Assembly: GCA_010015675.1 (NCBI GenBank)
Contig: ML977007.1
Span: forward strand, 276,016 to 340,015
Length of the DNA stretch: 64,000 nucleotides
Source of the DNA: Byssothecium circinans
Taxonomy: Eukaryota; Ascomycota; Dothideomycetes; Pleosporales; Massarinaceae
Direction of reading: 5' to 3'
In this document: piece after piece, positions 46,601 through 57,930 of the stretch
Layout: each line of letters begins with the position of its first letter
Numbering within the stretch: the stretch's first letter is position 1
Translations under genes and position numbers: made by a program
The notes under the pieces: model-generated
What the model saw: the letters and a program-made list of their open reading frames with translations, nothing else
Told to the model about the DNA's origin: nothing
The model's database searches: none

Positions 46601-48760
46601 CACTAGGTTCCATCCAACAAACCATGCATCCACACACCCACAACTCAGTGGTAATCCTCATCACCACCACCTCCCATCTCCAACATCAACCTCCTCTCTC
46701 CTCCATCCCTAATTGTTTTGTCCGCCCACCCATACGCACCCACCACGTCAAAACCTCTCCTCACTCAACAAACAGGAGCAAACAACCAACCCATCATTCT
46801 ATTTGTGTAATCCTTTTTTTGGTTCCCTTCCCCTGTCAGACATGAGGACTTTTAGTCCCAAGCTCGATGTCCTGGACAGCTGTGTGAAGAGAAGAAAGTC
46901 GATATCAGAGACTCGACGTGCGTTTTATATCCATACTGTATTCTACGCTTTTCCGCATTAAGCGACTTGAGAAATGCCGCGAAGAGGGTGCGGGAATAGT
47001 AATCATCATCAACATCATCATCATCACCGAAATCGTACCTCTCCTTGACTTCACTTCATGTCACCTCGCTCCAACTTCATATAACGGCAAAAGTAACGTT
47101 CCCACAGACTCCAGGGTTGCGCCCATTTCGTCGATGAGAGGTTGTTCGAGGCTCAATGTGAAAGGTTTGTGCTCGCTGTATAAGTGAAAAGAGAAAAAGA
47201 AGACGAGCGAAAGGGAAAGGAGGAGGCGTTTATATACACTAATTACTTTGCATGCTTGCACCGCTATCTCTTTCATAAAACTCTGGCCAGGTTATTGCAA
47301 GCTGTACGCACATGGTTATCGTCGGGTAAAGATCCTCAACATCACCACTACCATCCCTAATCCCCAAGCCCCGTTCTCTCCACACACCCACTCCCCATCT
47401 AAACCATCTTCATCCCCTCACTTACCCACCCCAGCCACCCTCCACGACAACCCCCAAACCACCCCTCCACAACCACGCAAGAACTTGGCCCATTCAAACC
47501 CAGCCCAAGCCCCCCGCCCACCACGAGTCGTTGCTCGCCCCTGTCTGTTTTCCGTCCTCATACCAGGAAAGCCCACTGCTTTTAAGCAAACCCCCTCCCC
47601 CCCAAGTTCCACACATCTGCGTGGAAAGAAGAGAGCAAGCGACGAGCAGCAGGAAAGTGGGGTTTACATACACTACCTCCTATCCCGTCTTCCTACCATC
47701 TCACCCTCGCGATCTCTCTCCTCTTGGGTTTCTTAACGTTATTTCGTACCTCTTGGAATATGATATACATCGTCATTATTACTACTTCCACTCCCCTCTC
47801 CCCACAGCCCACAGCCCAACCCCAACCCCAACCCCAACCCCGACCCCCTGACCTCTCGAACCACCCAAACCCTCCCGCCGTTTCCTAAATACACTTTGTC
47901 CACTCTAGTCACACCAACGGCCCATCTTCAACGCTGCTTACCATAGATAGGTACTGTACTTTCCCCTTTCCACTTCCCACTTTCCAGCCCCGTAGATAAA
48001 ACCGAGCCAAAAAAGAAAAAAGGAAAAAAAGAACGCAAGAAACTCGACGGTAGCCTAGCTTCGACTTTCCGAGCATGGAAAAGCACACGCGGAACTCGAG
48101 TCCATGGCAGTTTTTATTGCAGATTCTCCGAGTCGGTCTTGCGCCGAGGGCTTTGATGTGCTTCGACCTCGACATCTGTGTGAGGAAGAGAAAGAGGAAG
48201 AGAAGCAAGGATGGGGATGAGGGTGAGAAAGAGAGCAGGGTTTACATACTCTACCCGTGCGGGATGGTAGAAGGAGAGATGTGGAGGAAAAATGAGCTGG
48301 AGAAGTAGATTCACGTCATCGTATTGCTCTTCGTCTGAAGGATGAAGCGAGCTGCGAACGCAGGCTATGTAGGTTTCTCAGGCTCGGAGGAACGTAGTTC
48401 CGGAGAGCTTTGAGAGCGTACATTCTTCGCGACAAGAGATAGCGACATAGGGATGAGGCAGTTCCACCAGTAACGGAGAAGTTAAGTACGGAAAAGCTTA
48501 TTCGCATCACCTACATTTCGCATCTGCTCGATAATACTCTTCAGTTGACTTCACTTCCAGTCCAATCCGCAATTGCAATTCCAATTCCGATCCATAGACA
48601 TTTTTCATTAAAGCGCATGAGCATTATGCACACTGCAGATAGATAAACCTGGACCCATCCAATCCAATCACATTCAGACCCCTCCACCGACATCGAATCC
48701 TCACTCATGTCATCCATTCCATCAGGCATGCTTTACCCGCGGGGTTTATATGATGTGCCA
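43641..48760 (-). repeat. Diverged array of TATA-box / CTAAAAAGC short units, minus-strand oriented
   Basis: About a dozen units spaced roughly 270-610 bp, all in one orientation. TATATAAA-like boxes (read here on the plus strand) lie at about 43847, 44171, 44567, 45141, 45408, 45740, 46313, 46922, 47228, 47662, 48240 and 48743. On the minus strand the box is followed by a pyrimidine-rich tract containing CTTCTTCACAC or TTCCACAC, then a CTAAAA box 52-74 nt after the TATA box in most units, then commonly an ATG about 20 nt further. Each unit tends also to have an ATCATCATC / CCACCACC tract. The frames after the ATG are very short. I do not recognise the family. Confidence 0.5.
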
Positions 48761-49336
48761 GCTTTTTTTTTCACCACTCAGGCCTTTACGTTCCATTTCC
48801 AATTCCCTCTTCCATCCATCAGGCCAGAACATGCCATTCGTATCCATTCGGAAAACACGTACAACTACAATTCAACACTAAGAATAGCCCTCCTCGTCCG
48901 CACGAGCGAGCCCCTTGAGCTCCTCTGCCCAGACTTTTCCATCTACACCGGTCCACGACCCCGACATACATCCTCCTCCTGCTTGCTAGGCATCAGAGCA
49001 TTGGAGAGCAAATGACGATATTCCGCTTCGCGGAGCTGTTGATGTCGACAAGCAATGAAGACGAGGTTGGAAAGGTCGTAAACGGCAATCGAAATGGGAA
49101 CCCGCTAGATGGAACAAATGCAATGGTATAAAGTATCAGTTAAAACATGGTATGAAGCGAATGTCGTGAAGAAGGAAGAGGTCCAGTCCACGCCGGTATG
49201 CAAGTCGTCAAAGTCACCGTCGAGATCCAAAACGCCTCTGATGCGGGGAACGATCCAAAGGGAACAGCTGTGTCCGACGCACGATCCTTGTCCTTCCAAC
49301 TTGTTGAGAGATATACAGTAAGACACGATTTGTCGT
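48761..49336. other. Gene-free stretch
   Basis: 3' side of the Nbp2-like gene. Nothing recognisable. Confidence 0.5.
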
Positions 49337-50836
49337 TCATGACTTGGCGTGCTGACTGCCCGGACGGCTGGAGGGCGCGGGGCTCGCTTCAACACCCTCC
49401 ATCGGCCCGCCTCTGTCTCCTGGCCTCTCTCTAGAGTCATCCCGAAGCTTGGAAAACCCGCCTTCGGCCGCGGTCGGGGTGCCAAGCATTTCCTTCGGAT
49501 AAGGTTCGAGATCTTTTGTGCTTGTGGAGAAGGTTGAAATGACGGGCGCATATTGTTTGTGATCGGCTTGCGTAGGTGTCTTAGCTTCGGGCCCGGCGGA
49601 AATGGGTGACAGGAGACCCTCGGAGTCTGCTGCGAGCTCCTTGTGTACCGTCGTCCCATTCATTAAGCCGTTCCAGCCTCCTTCGATATGGCGCAACAAC
49701 CGAACGTATTCCTCCGGTACTAGTCCGCTCTCTCCCGTCTTGGGGTCTTCTGCGACCAACCACCCTTGGCCATGTCGATACGAGACGAGGATGACTTGGC
49801 CTTCGATCAGAGGCAGCTCATTGTCGTTTTCCCGCTCAAAGTCGAAGAGTGCAACTGCCTTGCCATGCATCTCCTCCGCCGGCGAGGCGATTGTGAACTG
49901 GTAGTCTCGCGAGAAGCGGCTTTCGTCGTTGAGCAAGTCACCCGGCTCCGACATCTCTTCGTCCGAATCGTAGGGCGGACCCTCGTCATCGGCGTACGCG
50001 CGCCGAGGAAGGGTTGTAGCAAAGTGCGAATCGCGCCGTGAGGCACCAGTCGGCACTTGGAGCGAAGAGGACTCAGGAGGATATGTGATGTACTCGCCGC
50101 CAGGACCATCCACTGGCTCATGCGACTCAGTGACGTAGTAGTTCCCATCGCGGCCAGAGTAGGAACCTCGGCGGACCTCCTCTGGGTACCCTCTCCTCCC
50201 GCGAGTCTGGTCAAAGTTAACGATGTTCGACTTGTGCTTCTTGTGTCGTGTATGGCTAGTGACTACCGGACTTGAGATGTCCTCATCCTCGCTGTATGGC
50301 GGGCCATCGGCGAAGGAGGTCTGGGGTAGCTGCTCGCCAGCATCCCACTGCCCCGCACGATCGCTGTATGATGGGACAGCTGGCGGATCCGACAGTCTCC
50401 TGCTCACTTCACTGGCAGGGGTGGATATATCCGAGGGCTGTTCGGGGAGGGGGCCGTAAAAGAGGGGATGTATCGCGCTGTAGGCAAAGTCCCGCACCAG
50501 TGTGTATGGCAGACTCGAGTGGAAGATGGGGAAGGCGGTCGACTGTGGGCGCGAGCGCACCGACTGGGTGTTTGAGGCATTGGAGAAGGTGGAGAGGCGC
50601 TTGTTCATGTACGAGCTGGCGCGCTCCAGCTTCGCCTTTGACGGCGGGGATGTGAGGAGGGGCGGGAGCGAGGTGCGATTCGAGGTCGGCGAGGAGAGGG
50701 AGCCAGGCTCGCTCCTGGGAGAGAGCACATCGGCAGCCATTCCGGAGTGTCGCTGCCGGGCGCGAGCAGGAACCCCCTCAGCGATGTTGTCGAGCCGTCG
50801 CGAGTCGGCGGGGACTTGTTTGTGTGTGTCGGTCAT
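49337..50836 (-). CDS. NBP2: SH3-domain protein, Nbp2-like
   Basis: A single exon of 499 aa with an ATG at 50836. Long Ser/Pro-rich and acidic disordered N-terminal region; one SH3 domain around residues 315-375 (KAVALFDFERENDNELPLIE, GQGWLVAEDPKTGESGLVPEEYVRL) with the ALYDF-like start and the conserved Trp and Pro-x-x-Tyr. A single SH3 domain preceded by DxxFxxDYQFTIASPAEEMHGKA is typical of Nbp2. In yeast Nbp2 recruits the phosphatase Ptc1 to down-regulate the HOG and cell-wall MAP kinase pathways; that role here is inferred from the family. The tail after the SH3 domain is low complexity. Confidence 0.85.
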   Translation of the reverse strand: MTDTHKQVPADSRRLDNIAEGVPARARQRHSGMAADVLSPRSEPGSLSSPTSNRTSLPPLLTSPPSKAKLERASSYMNKRLSTFSNASNTQSVRSRPQSTAFPIFHSSLPYTLVRDFAYSAIHPLFYGPLPEQPSDISTPASEVSRRLSDPPAVPSYSDRAGQWDAGEQLPQTSFADGPPYSEDEDISSPVVTSHTRHKKHKSNIVNFDQTRGRRGYPEEVRRGSYSGRDGNYYVTESHEPVDGPGGEYITYPPESSSLQVPTGASRRDSHFATTLPRRAYADDEGPPYDSDEEMSEPGDLLNDESRFSRDYQFTIASPAEEMHGKAVALFDFERENDNELPLIEGQVILVSYRHGQGWLVAEDPKTGESGLVPEEYVRLLRHIEGGWNGLMNGTTVHKELAADSEGLLSPISAGPEAKTPTQADHKQYAPVISTFSTSTKDLEPYPKEMLGTPTAAEGGFSKLRDDSRERPGDRGGPMEGVEASPAPSSRPGSQHAKS

Positions 50837-52524
50837 GCGAGGGATTGAAAGCGGTCTTGGTGGGCTTCGCAGGTCAGCAGTGGTCAGGGCAGATGTTTAT
50901 GTGTCGGTATGCGCGGCGGTGTAGAGGCCTCCCGCCAGGCCCGCGCAAGCACAAGCACTTTGGCCCGTCTTGGGGTGCTCGAATCACGGCTCGCTGGTAC
51001 CTGAGCGGCTCGGCGATGGTGCCTCGAGCTGCCTTGTACGCGTGAAGGTGCCGCTGGGACTCGATGTTTTGCTTATTTCGCGCACGGTACGGCAGGGCAA
51101 GGGCCAATGGGCCGGCGGGGTGCGCTTGCCGGCGGCGGCGATGGAGGGTTGCGCAGCGATTGGGAGGGAGGCTGAGGCTCGAAGGGGGACGGTGATGTTG
51201 TCGCGCAGCGGTTGGGTTGGGGAAGCGCTGCTGGGGGTTCTGATTGTGGGTGGTGGTGGTTGTGGGGGACAGCCCTGGCGCTTAGACTTACCCAGTGAAC
51301 GGCACGGCGCGTGTCGGGGTGGAGTGGAGTGGAGAGTGTGCCTGGTGGATATAGGGAGATAGGAGCGTGGTGTGGTGATGGTGGAGGCGAGTGTGCGGCG
51401 ACAGAGACGGCGGTGGGCGGGGTGCGGTGGTGCTGCAGACTCGGTGGTGAAGATTCGGCGTGGTCGTCGCTGGATGTCTCTGTGTGCTGCAGTGACTGAA
51501 TGCAGGCCGCTATTTTTAACTCCGCAAGAGCGAGCGAGCGATCTTGTGCACTAGAGACGGATTCGACGTTTCAGACGTGCGCAGACTGCCGCCGAGACAA
51601 CACAGCGCATCCCGGCCAGGCAGTTGGTAACTATGGCGACTACGAACCGTCAAACGAGATAATGTCAGAAGGCAGAGCGGCGGCGCTGGCAACATGCACT
51701 TTGGCCTCATGGCCGGCCTCGAAGCCTCGTCAACCCGCCTTTGCTCTAGCCGTGCATTCACCAGACACATGAAACACGCTAGCCCCAAAGAGCCACGAGT
51801 GCCCCGCGTGCAGCCATCCACCAAACCCTCGGCGGTGAGCTGAAGGTCGATATCGCGATGGGCGTAACGTCGAGCAGAATGGCATCAGGAGCTTCTGCGC
51901 ATGAACCAGGGCGCACGAGTGGCGGGTAGGCTTGATTGAGCATTGCCCGTCTGTCGTCCAGTTTCAACTCCCTTTTGGACGGGGGCATCGCAGCAACAAT
52001 AGCCGGACAGCGTCTGGGCGACGAGGTGGTATGAGGGAGCTATCCCACATTCGGCGTAATCTTTCGCTTGGATGATTAGTCATCCAGAAATCCACTCAAC
52101 CCAAACCCAACCTCGCCCACGATAAGGCCTCTCCTCATCTCGCCTTCTTCATCCTCGAACAACCATATACCCGGTGTCATCTCACTCACCCTCATGACCG
52201 CGCCTCGGAATCTCACGCCGAGGCATTGAGCATCGCCGGTTCACGCGTCTGGTGAGTACTTCCATCATTCCCGCACCTTTGCATCTGCATTGCCCACAGC
52301 CCGCACCGTGATGAATCCAAATATTGGAGCTGTCCTATCAATAATGAGGACTACAATATTACGCACTGAAAATTCTGAATTGCTTGCCTGCCATTGCCTT
52401 GTTATCCTCGAAACTGGTCCAGGCAGCCGACTGACATCGTGAAGATTTTGCACCCGACTGGTGAAACATTCCAGCAGCCACCGCATTCGGTTTGTCTAGC
52501 GTTTGCCCTCTTCATCCCCTCGCC
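50837..52524. other. Intergenic stretch between divergent genes
   Basis: Upstream regions of the Nbp2-like and Ssu72 genes. The first 700 bp are GC-rich and G-rich on the plus strand, as in a long 5' leader of the minus-strand gene. Frames present have no recognisable content. Confidence 0.5.
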
Positions 52525-53440
52525 ATGTCGGCCGATCCGCGGCTGAGGTCAAGGGCTCAAGCTGCCACTCAGCAGCAGCCTGCTCCCGTTCCTCCACCCC
52601 CGCCGCCCCCCCCGGAACCATCAACTCAGTCTATGGGCATGGACGGTGCTAATGACGCTGCGCCTGTGAAGCCGGAAATTGATCCAAAGTCCAGCTTGAG
52701 GTTCTGCACCGTGTGTGCAAGTAATCAGAATCGGTACGTCACTTCCTCCCCTCCCCTCAATTCCTGCTAACTTTTGCAGTTCTATGGAAGCACACCTCCA
52801 ACTCGCCTCAGCAGGTCTCCCCACCATCTCCTTCGGCACCGGCTCCCTCGTCCGTCTACCCGGTCCCAGCTTCACCCAGCCGAACGTCTACCACTTCAAC
52901 AGCACCACCTACAGCCAGATCCATCAAGAGCTCACCACCCAGAATGCACAACTGTATACGGCGAACGGCCTGCTCAACATGCTCGGCCGCAACCTCAACA
53001 TCAAGGGCTTCCCCGAGCGGTTCCAAGACTGGGTACCTGGCAAGCCGCGGCTCGAGGAGCACAAGAACGACAAGGGCGCTGCTGGTACCGAGGCTGGTGT
53101 TGTTGATGTCGTCATCACCTGCGAGGAGCGCTGCTTCGACGCCGTTCTAGACGATCTCCACAACAAGGGCGGCAAGCTGAATCGGCCAGTCCACGTCTTC
53201 AACGTCGACATTCGCGACAACCACGAAGAAGCGCTCGTTGGCGGCAAAGCCATCCTCGATCTCGCGTTGAGCTTGAACGAAGCCGCCGCGAAGGAGAAAC
53301 AAGCTCTTGGGGACAACGGCTGGGACCGAGGCAGCGGCTCAGCTCGAGACGGCTTCGATGAACGTGTGCCGGAGATACTGGCGACGTGGCAGGGCAGGTG
53401 GCCGAACCTCCCAGCTACGTGGAGTTTGGCTTGGTTCTAG
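52525..53440 (+). CDS. SSU72: RNA polymerase II CTD phosphatase Ssu72
   Basis: Exons 52525-52733 and 52780-53440 join across a 46-nt intron (GTACGT...TGCAG, with a TGCTAAC branch site), giving 289 aa. The intron cuts the catalytic arginine codon. The active-site loop CASNQNR (Cys64 to Arg70) is the C-x5-R motif of this phosphatase, and the general acid Asp lies in [14 protein letters not shown]. It removes phosphate from Ser5 of the polymerase II C-terminal domain and takes part in 3'-end processing and termination in the nucleus. The poly-Pro N-terminal extension (residues 23-30) is common in fungal versions. It is longer than yeast Ssu72 by that extension and by a Gly/Ser-rich insert near the end. 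Confidence 0.96.
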
Positions 53441-54343
53441 GAGATTGAGTTGATGGGCATGGCGCAGGATTTCTACACGGATTCATGATTATTACGATAC
53501 CCAGCATTGTCACGGCGTTTTGGGATGGGATTTACGAAAGCAATACTGTTTACTCTTTAACCATGCGCCACGTTTTACTTCACTCTAGTCTGTCCTTTCT
53601 TCTCGTTCGTCACTATACAGCCCTTCACATGAAGTCAAATATCAGCGTCTCCCAATCGACCGTCCGACGATGCTGAGCAATACACCCTCTCTATGCTATC
53701 CCGTCATGTCTACGTCTACCCCATCAAGCCTCCCGCCCCCCACCCCACGAACCCCATCATCACACAACCCCCTGCTCATCACCATCATCGCCGTCGTCAC
53801 TCCCTCCGTCTGCCAACCGACCCAACCCAACAACCAAGAAGATAAACTCCTAATTGTCATGTTTTCCCCACCCACAAGCTGCCGCCACAGACATGCCTTC
53901 GACTTCCCGGTATTTTCGTTGGAGGAGGCCGCAAGTCTCATAATCGCGGTTGCTCATGATTTTAGAGGGGTGGAGCCGGTGTAGGGTGCTGTGTGTGGAA
54001 GGAGAGAGGAGGGCAGAAGAGGAGGAAAGAGGGGATATTTATACACGGTGGGTGGGAAGCGGTGGGGTGGGGAGGAGATGCGAGGCACATGGTGGGCGAT
54101 TTTTTCGTGTTTGGAGGAGAGAGATGGGGGAGGTGGGATGTGGGAGTCGATGGTGATGGTGGTGATGGTGGTGTTGGTGGTGATGGTGGTGATGATGTTG
54201 GTGTATTGTGTGAGTGATGGTGATGTGGTGCGGTGGTGGTCGGATCTGCAGTTTTGACCACACTCATTTTAGCTTTCACCACTGCAACCATCGCAGTTTG
54301 ATCCCCCTCTCCCTATTCTCCTTCTTTGATTCCACACACACAA
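53441..54343. other. Gene-free stretch with one TATA/CTAAAA unit and trinucleotide repeats
   Basis: On the minus strand GTGTATAAATATC at about 54046-54034 is followed by a CT-rich tract, CTTCCACACACAGC and CTCTAAAATCATGAGC at about 53967-53952, the same order as in the 43.7-48.8 kb array. The ATG opens 35 codons. GGTGATGGT-type repeats occupy about 54150-54200. The last 60 bp should be the promoter of the kinase-like gene. Confidence 0.5.
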
Positions 54344-55444
54344 ATGGCTCTTTACGGCACCACAGAAGTCCTTCCTGAGCGACCTGACTACGACCTCCCT
54401 GGCTGCGAAACTACACCCGAGGGAGTCGTTCTCTACGTCCGCGTGCGGAGCGCACGGTTCAACATCCACGTTTTGAGCCAGAACTTTCATCACTCGCCAA
54501 TTGCTCTCGAGGCCCTACAAACGAACAAGGCGAGAATCAATTCTGATTCCGATTCCGATGAGCTCGATCTGTTGGATTATCTGGACGTAATCGCATCGCA
54601 TTTCTTGCCAACATTCCAGAAGCTTGCACCGATCATCCACCATGTCGGAAAGTTGACGCTTGCCGATCTACGGGCTCGCCAACACTACAAATGTCAACTC
54701 AAATTCTATAACGAAGTACCAAACACAAGCGCTATTACTCCCATGGACCGCGATGAACGAAACCTCGAGGATTGCCCCGACCTAGAAACGGCTCCCTTCG
54801 AGTCGCCGTTCCCTCGCTTCCAACCCTCCGATGTCGAGGTCGCCTTTGACGATCCCACTACTATCTTTGACGTCATCCCGGAAAAGGTCTTTGTTCAAGG
54901 CCAAACCCTTTTCTGGAAACGTTCATGGACGTCGGATGAGTCGAAAGAAGCAGTTGGGAAGTACAGCAAGATGCACCAGTCAGGCAATTCCCCAGATCAA
55001 CTACGTACGTCGCGACTTTACGGAGTAGTCGTGGACAGCAAAGGCATGCTTCGCGGGCAGCTGTACCACTGGATCGACGTTGACCGGGCTCTCACTTGGG
55101 AGGTGGTTGAACAGGCACCCCAAGATGTTCGGCAGAAATGGGCTTCACAGATCCGGAAGACCGTGTCGATTTTACATGAGATAGGTGTTATCTGGGGGGA
55201 CGTCAAGGCCGAAAACGTTGTCATCGACAAGAGTGGGAATGCAATCGTCATTGATTTCGAAGGCGGCGCAACCAAAGGATGGATTGACGAAGACAGGATG
55301 GGGACGAAAGAAGGCGATTTGCAGGGCTTGGAGAGACTTATGGATTACATTTTCAACGATAAGTGCCCCTTGCGACTCAGGGAGAAGGAGTCGGATGATA
55401 CATGGTGTTGCGCGGGATGTGAAAATAAGGAAGCCGGCACATAG
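54344..55444 (+). CDS. Fungal protein-kinase-like protein with degenerate catalytic loop
   Basis: A single exon of 366 aa with an ATG at 54344 (ACACAAATGG context). The C-terminal part aligns with a protein kinase C-lobe: SILHEIGVIWGDVKAENVVI, where the usual HRDxKxxN reads WGDVKAEN, and AIVIDFEGG, where the usual DFG reads DFE. The catalytic Asp and the following Lys and Asn are kept. The N-lobe is poorly defined (VFVQGQTLFWKRSW may carry the ATP-site Lys). Fungi have a large family of such kinase-like proteins of unknown role, some probably inactive. The N-terminal 170 residues have no recognised domain. Confidence 0.8.
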   Translation: MALYGTTEVLPERPDYDLPGCETTPEGVVLYVRVRSARFNIHVLSQNFHHSPIALEALQTNKARINSDSDSDELDLLDYLDVIASHFLPTFQKLAPIIHHVGKLTLADLRARQHYKCQLKFYNEVPNTSAITPMDRDERNLEDCPDLETAPFESPFPRFQPSDVEVAFDDPTTIFDVIPEKVFVQGQTLFWKRSWTSDESKEAVGKYSKMHQSGNSPDQLRTSRLYGVVVDSKGMLRGQLYHWIDVDRALTWEVVEQAPQDVRQKWASQIRKTVSILHEIGVIWGDVKAENVVIDKSGNAIVIDFEGGATKGWIDEDRMGTKEGDLQGLERLMDYIFNDKCPLRLREKESDDTWCCAGCENKEAGT

Positions 55445-56600
55445 TGTCTCTATCTGTTCTAGCACGTAAGGGATACCCCATAGATCAATGGCGTGGGGAA
55501 GAGGAGTTGTTGTATTTTCATATATTGGTTGCTAGTACTGATTGTCGGAATTTGGCCGCGATCATCACGACGAGACTCTCATATCATTATGTTTTCTCCA
55601 GCACGTCGTCGTGGACATATGGTCGGAGGGATCGACTTTTCGGTGTTGAGAAAAGCTGGCCCCACAGCGGAGACATCCGCTCTTTCGAACTGTTCTTCTG
55701 CTCGACGGACGGACGGACGGGCGGGCAGGAGAGCTCATGTTACCATATGGCCATTATTTTGAAAGGTATGGAAACAATTTTGGTGTAAGGAAGGAAAGGG
55801 AGGGTGTGAGGGTGAGGTGGAGGGGCGTTTTATATATAGGCGAGGGAAGGGTAGAAGGAAGGTTGTGTGTTTGGCTTCGATATGGAGAGACATAATAACT
55901 TCAATCCAATGTCTTTTTTTGGTAGAGGGGGATTTCTTTCATCTCTCATAGTACAATAGCCTTGTTGTTTTCAACCAGAAGGGAGCGGGAAATCAACATG
56001 TCTCGTCTCCATCGCTTCTCCTAACGCCGCTTTTGAGTATCGGCAGTGTTGCAGTGTTGTAACATTCTGTATCTCCTCTCCTGATCGCCTCATCATATCG
56101 ACAAGGTTGCATTTTTAGACTTCACATAGGCTTCTCGATGTGGGGTTGAGTTTGAGTTTGAAATCGAACAACGGATTTCACCAAACATGCTGAGCGGGGA
56201 AATGGGTTTTTGGCGACGGCTTCCAAGATCACCATGGAAGAGACTGTAGTATATTTTACATTTTATTCTAATTTTCTTGAGGTTGTTGGGGGTCAGGGCG
56301 AGATGAGTCGGTGTCGAGGTCGGGGTTAAGAGGTGCAAGTAACATTTTGGCAGAGAAATCGAAACCGGGATGAGAAGTGAATCTGTCTCTTTTAACTGCC
56401 TCGCACCCTTGCGCCTTCCATCAAATAGTAGAATGTTGCTTTTTAGTCCAGGAAACGCAGGAAAGTATCCCATACCCCCATTCTATTGGTCCGCATAGGG
56501 CTCCCCTCCTCATCTTTTAAGTTTTTAACCATCCCTCGAGCGGTGATCTCACTCCAACCTTGGGAACGTTGCAAAGGCCGCGGCGAAAACTCGCAACATT
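55445..56600. other. Gene-free stretch with one TATA unit
   Basis: A minus-strand TATATATAAAACG at about 55840-55827, a CT-rich tract and TTACACC lead to TTTCAAAATAATGG near 55765-55750, as in the main array. A following ATG (about 55738) opens 57 codons. Boxes of type CTTTTTAG occur at about 56110 and 56431. Confidence 0.45.
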
Positions 56601-57930
56601 TATGCGTCATCGTAAGCTTTTTAGACAGTACCGGGGCCGCACAAACATCAGCTGGGACGGAGGACCTTTGGAGAGACGGGACTCATTTCCCCGCAGATAC
56701 TTTGTTTTTGGAATATCAGACACTGGCGCAAGAGCGCTGCTATGAACCTTCCGATAAGCCAATTCCAGCGCAGAGAAGACATCAAACAGGTTTCCTAGTG
56801 ATTTTAGAGCGACGGGGCTCATTTCCTTGGATCAATTAGGCTTTTAAAATATCATACAGCAGTGGCAAAGGTGTTGGGCTGACTCGGCGGGTTTAGAGTG
56901 TGGAAATAGTGAAGTGTTGGTAGAGGTATAATACCGGGCTGTACTGGCCAAACCATAAGTTGTTCATCAGGATTTTTTTACCCTTTTTTAAATATCTTAG
57001 TGGCCTAAGTGAGGACAGACAGAGCGGGGGCTCACAACATACGCCATCATAGTGGAGGCTTTTGGAGAAGCACGGGGACGCGCAACCATACTAAACAGCT
57101 CCGTTGACTTTTGGAGTGGCGGAAGCTCATTGTTATGATGGGGATCGCTTTTTAGATTCAATTTTGAATTTTCAAAGCATCGCGAAAAGGCTTTCCGGAG
57201 GAGCACGAGAAGCGCAAACATACACCTTTTTTGCTTCAGCTGCTAGAGCGACAACGGTCATTCTGCTTTTATTTTTTTGTTTTTAGGATGTCACAGAGGC
57301 GGGGAGATGGATGGATGGGTGGATACATTGTCCTTCCACAGAGGGACAAGAAGATCACGCGACATGGTATTAGATGAGTGGCGTCTTTGGAGGAAAGGCT
57401 CGCAGGCCGAGACATTGAACATTCGTTGCTGGATTTTTAAAACCGAGAGATCTGGTGGGTAGATCTGCGGTGTGGGTGGATGAGCCGAATACTGATTGGG
57501 AGTGGAAACGTGTGGATATTATATCTGAGTGACTCGGGGGAAGAACGGCATTGGCCCCAATGAATTTTGTTTTTAGACAAGACCAGAAGAAGCACACTTG
57601 GATACGGGACCTTGAGATTTTGTAAAGAGATTTTCTGGATTTTTAACATTGAATTTGTTCCCATGTGCCTCGTGCATCGTGAAGAGGACTCCTGCCCGTG
57701 GAGTCCACACATTATCATCCTCTTAAACATCTTTCATAGGAGGGTTCGGCAATCCGGCAACATTCCTGAGCTTGTTGACTCATTTTTGAGACAGGCTCTC
57801 GAAGAAAAACCACGTGAGGTTGGCTAAATGCTTTAGAGAACAATAATACCTATGGCACGATAGCAATTAGGCAGTGAAGTCCTGTCCGCCGGACCACAAC
57901 ATTGCTTGGCCGTAATAGCTTTCTAGACTC
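56601..57930. repeat. Imperfect repeats built on CTTTT[TA]GGA / CTCATT boxes
   Basis: A two-box module recurs at about 56665, 56801, 57011, 57107 and 57241, with weaker copies near 57533 and 57870. On the plus strand it reads TTTRGAGYGACGGGRCTCATT, then 15-25 nt, then GCTTTTTAGAnnATC. The first and second copies also share the sequence after the second box (AATATCAGACACTGGCGCAA against AATATCATACAGCAGTGGCAA). CAT followed about 20 nt later by CTTTTTAGA is the same box pair as in the 43.7-48.8 kb array. No gene is supported here. Confidence 0.55.

Noticed and set aside
47061..47276. 71-codon minus-strand frame beginning with a hydrophobic, signal-peptide-like stretch
   Set aside because: It covers the TATA and CT-rich part of one repeat unit, so the hydrophobic residues come from the pyrimidine-rich tract; not supported as a secreted peptide.
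47808..47850. CCCCAA repeats resembling a telomere
   Set aside because: Only about four units, in the middle of the window, and filamentous fungal telomeres are TTAGGG; this is a microsatellite.
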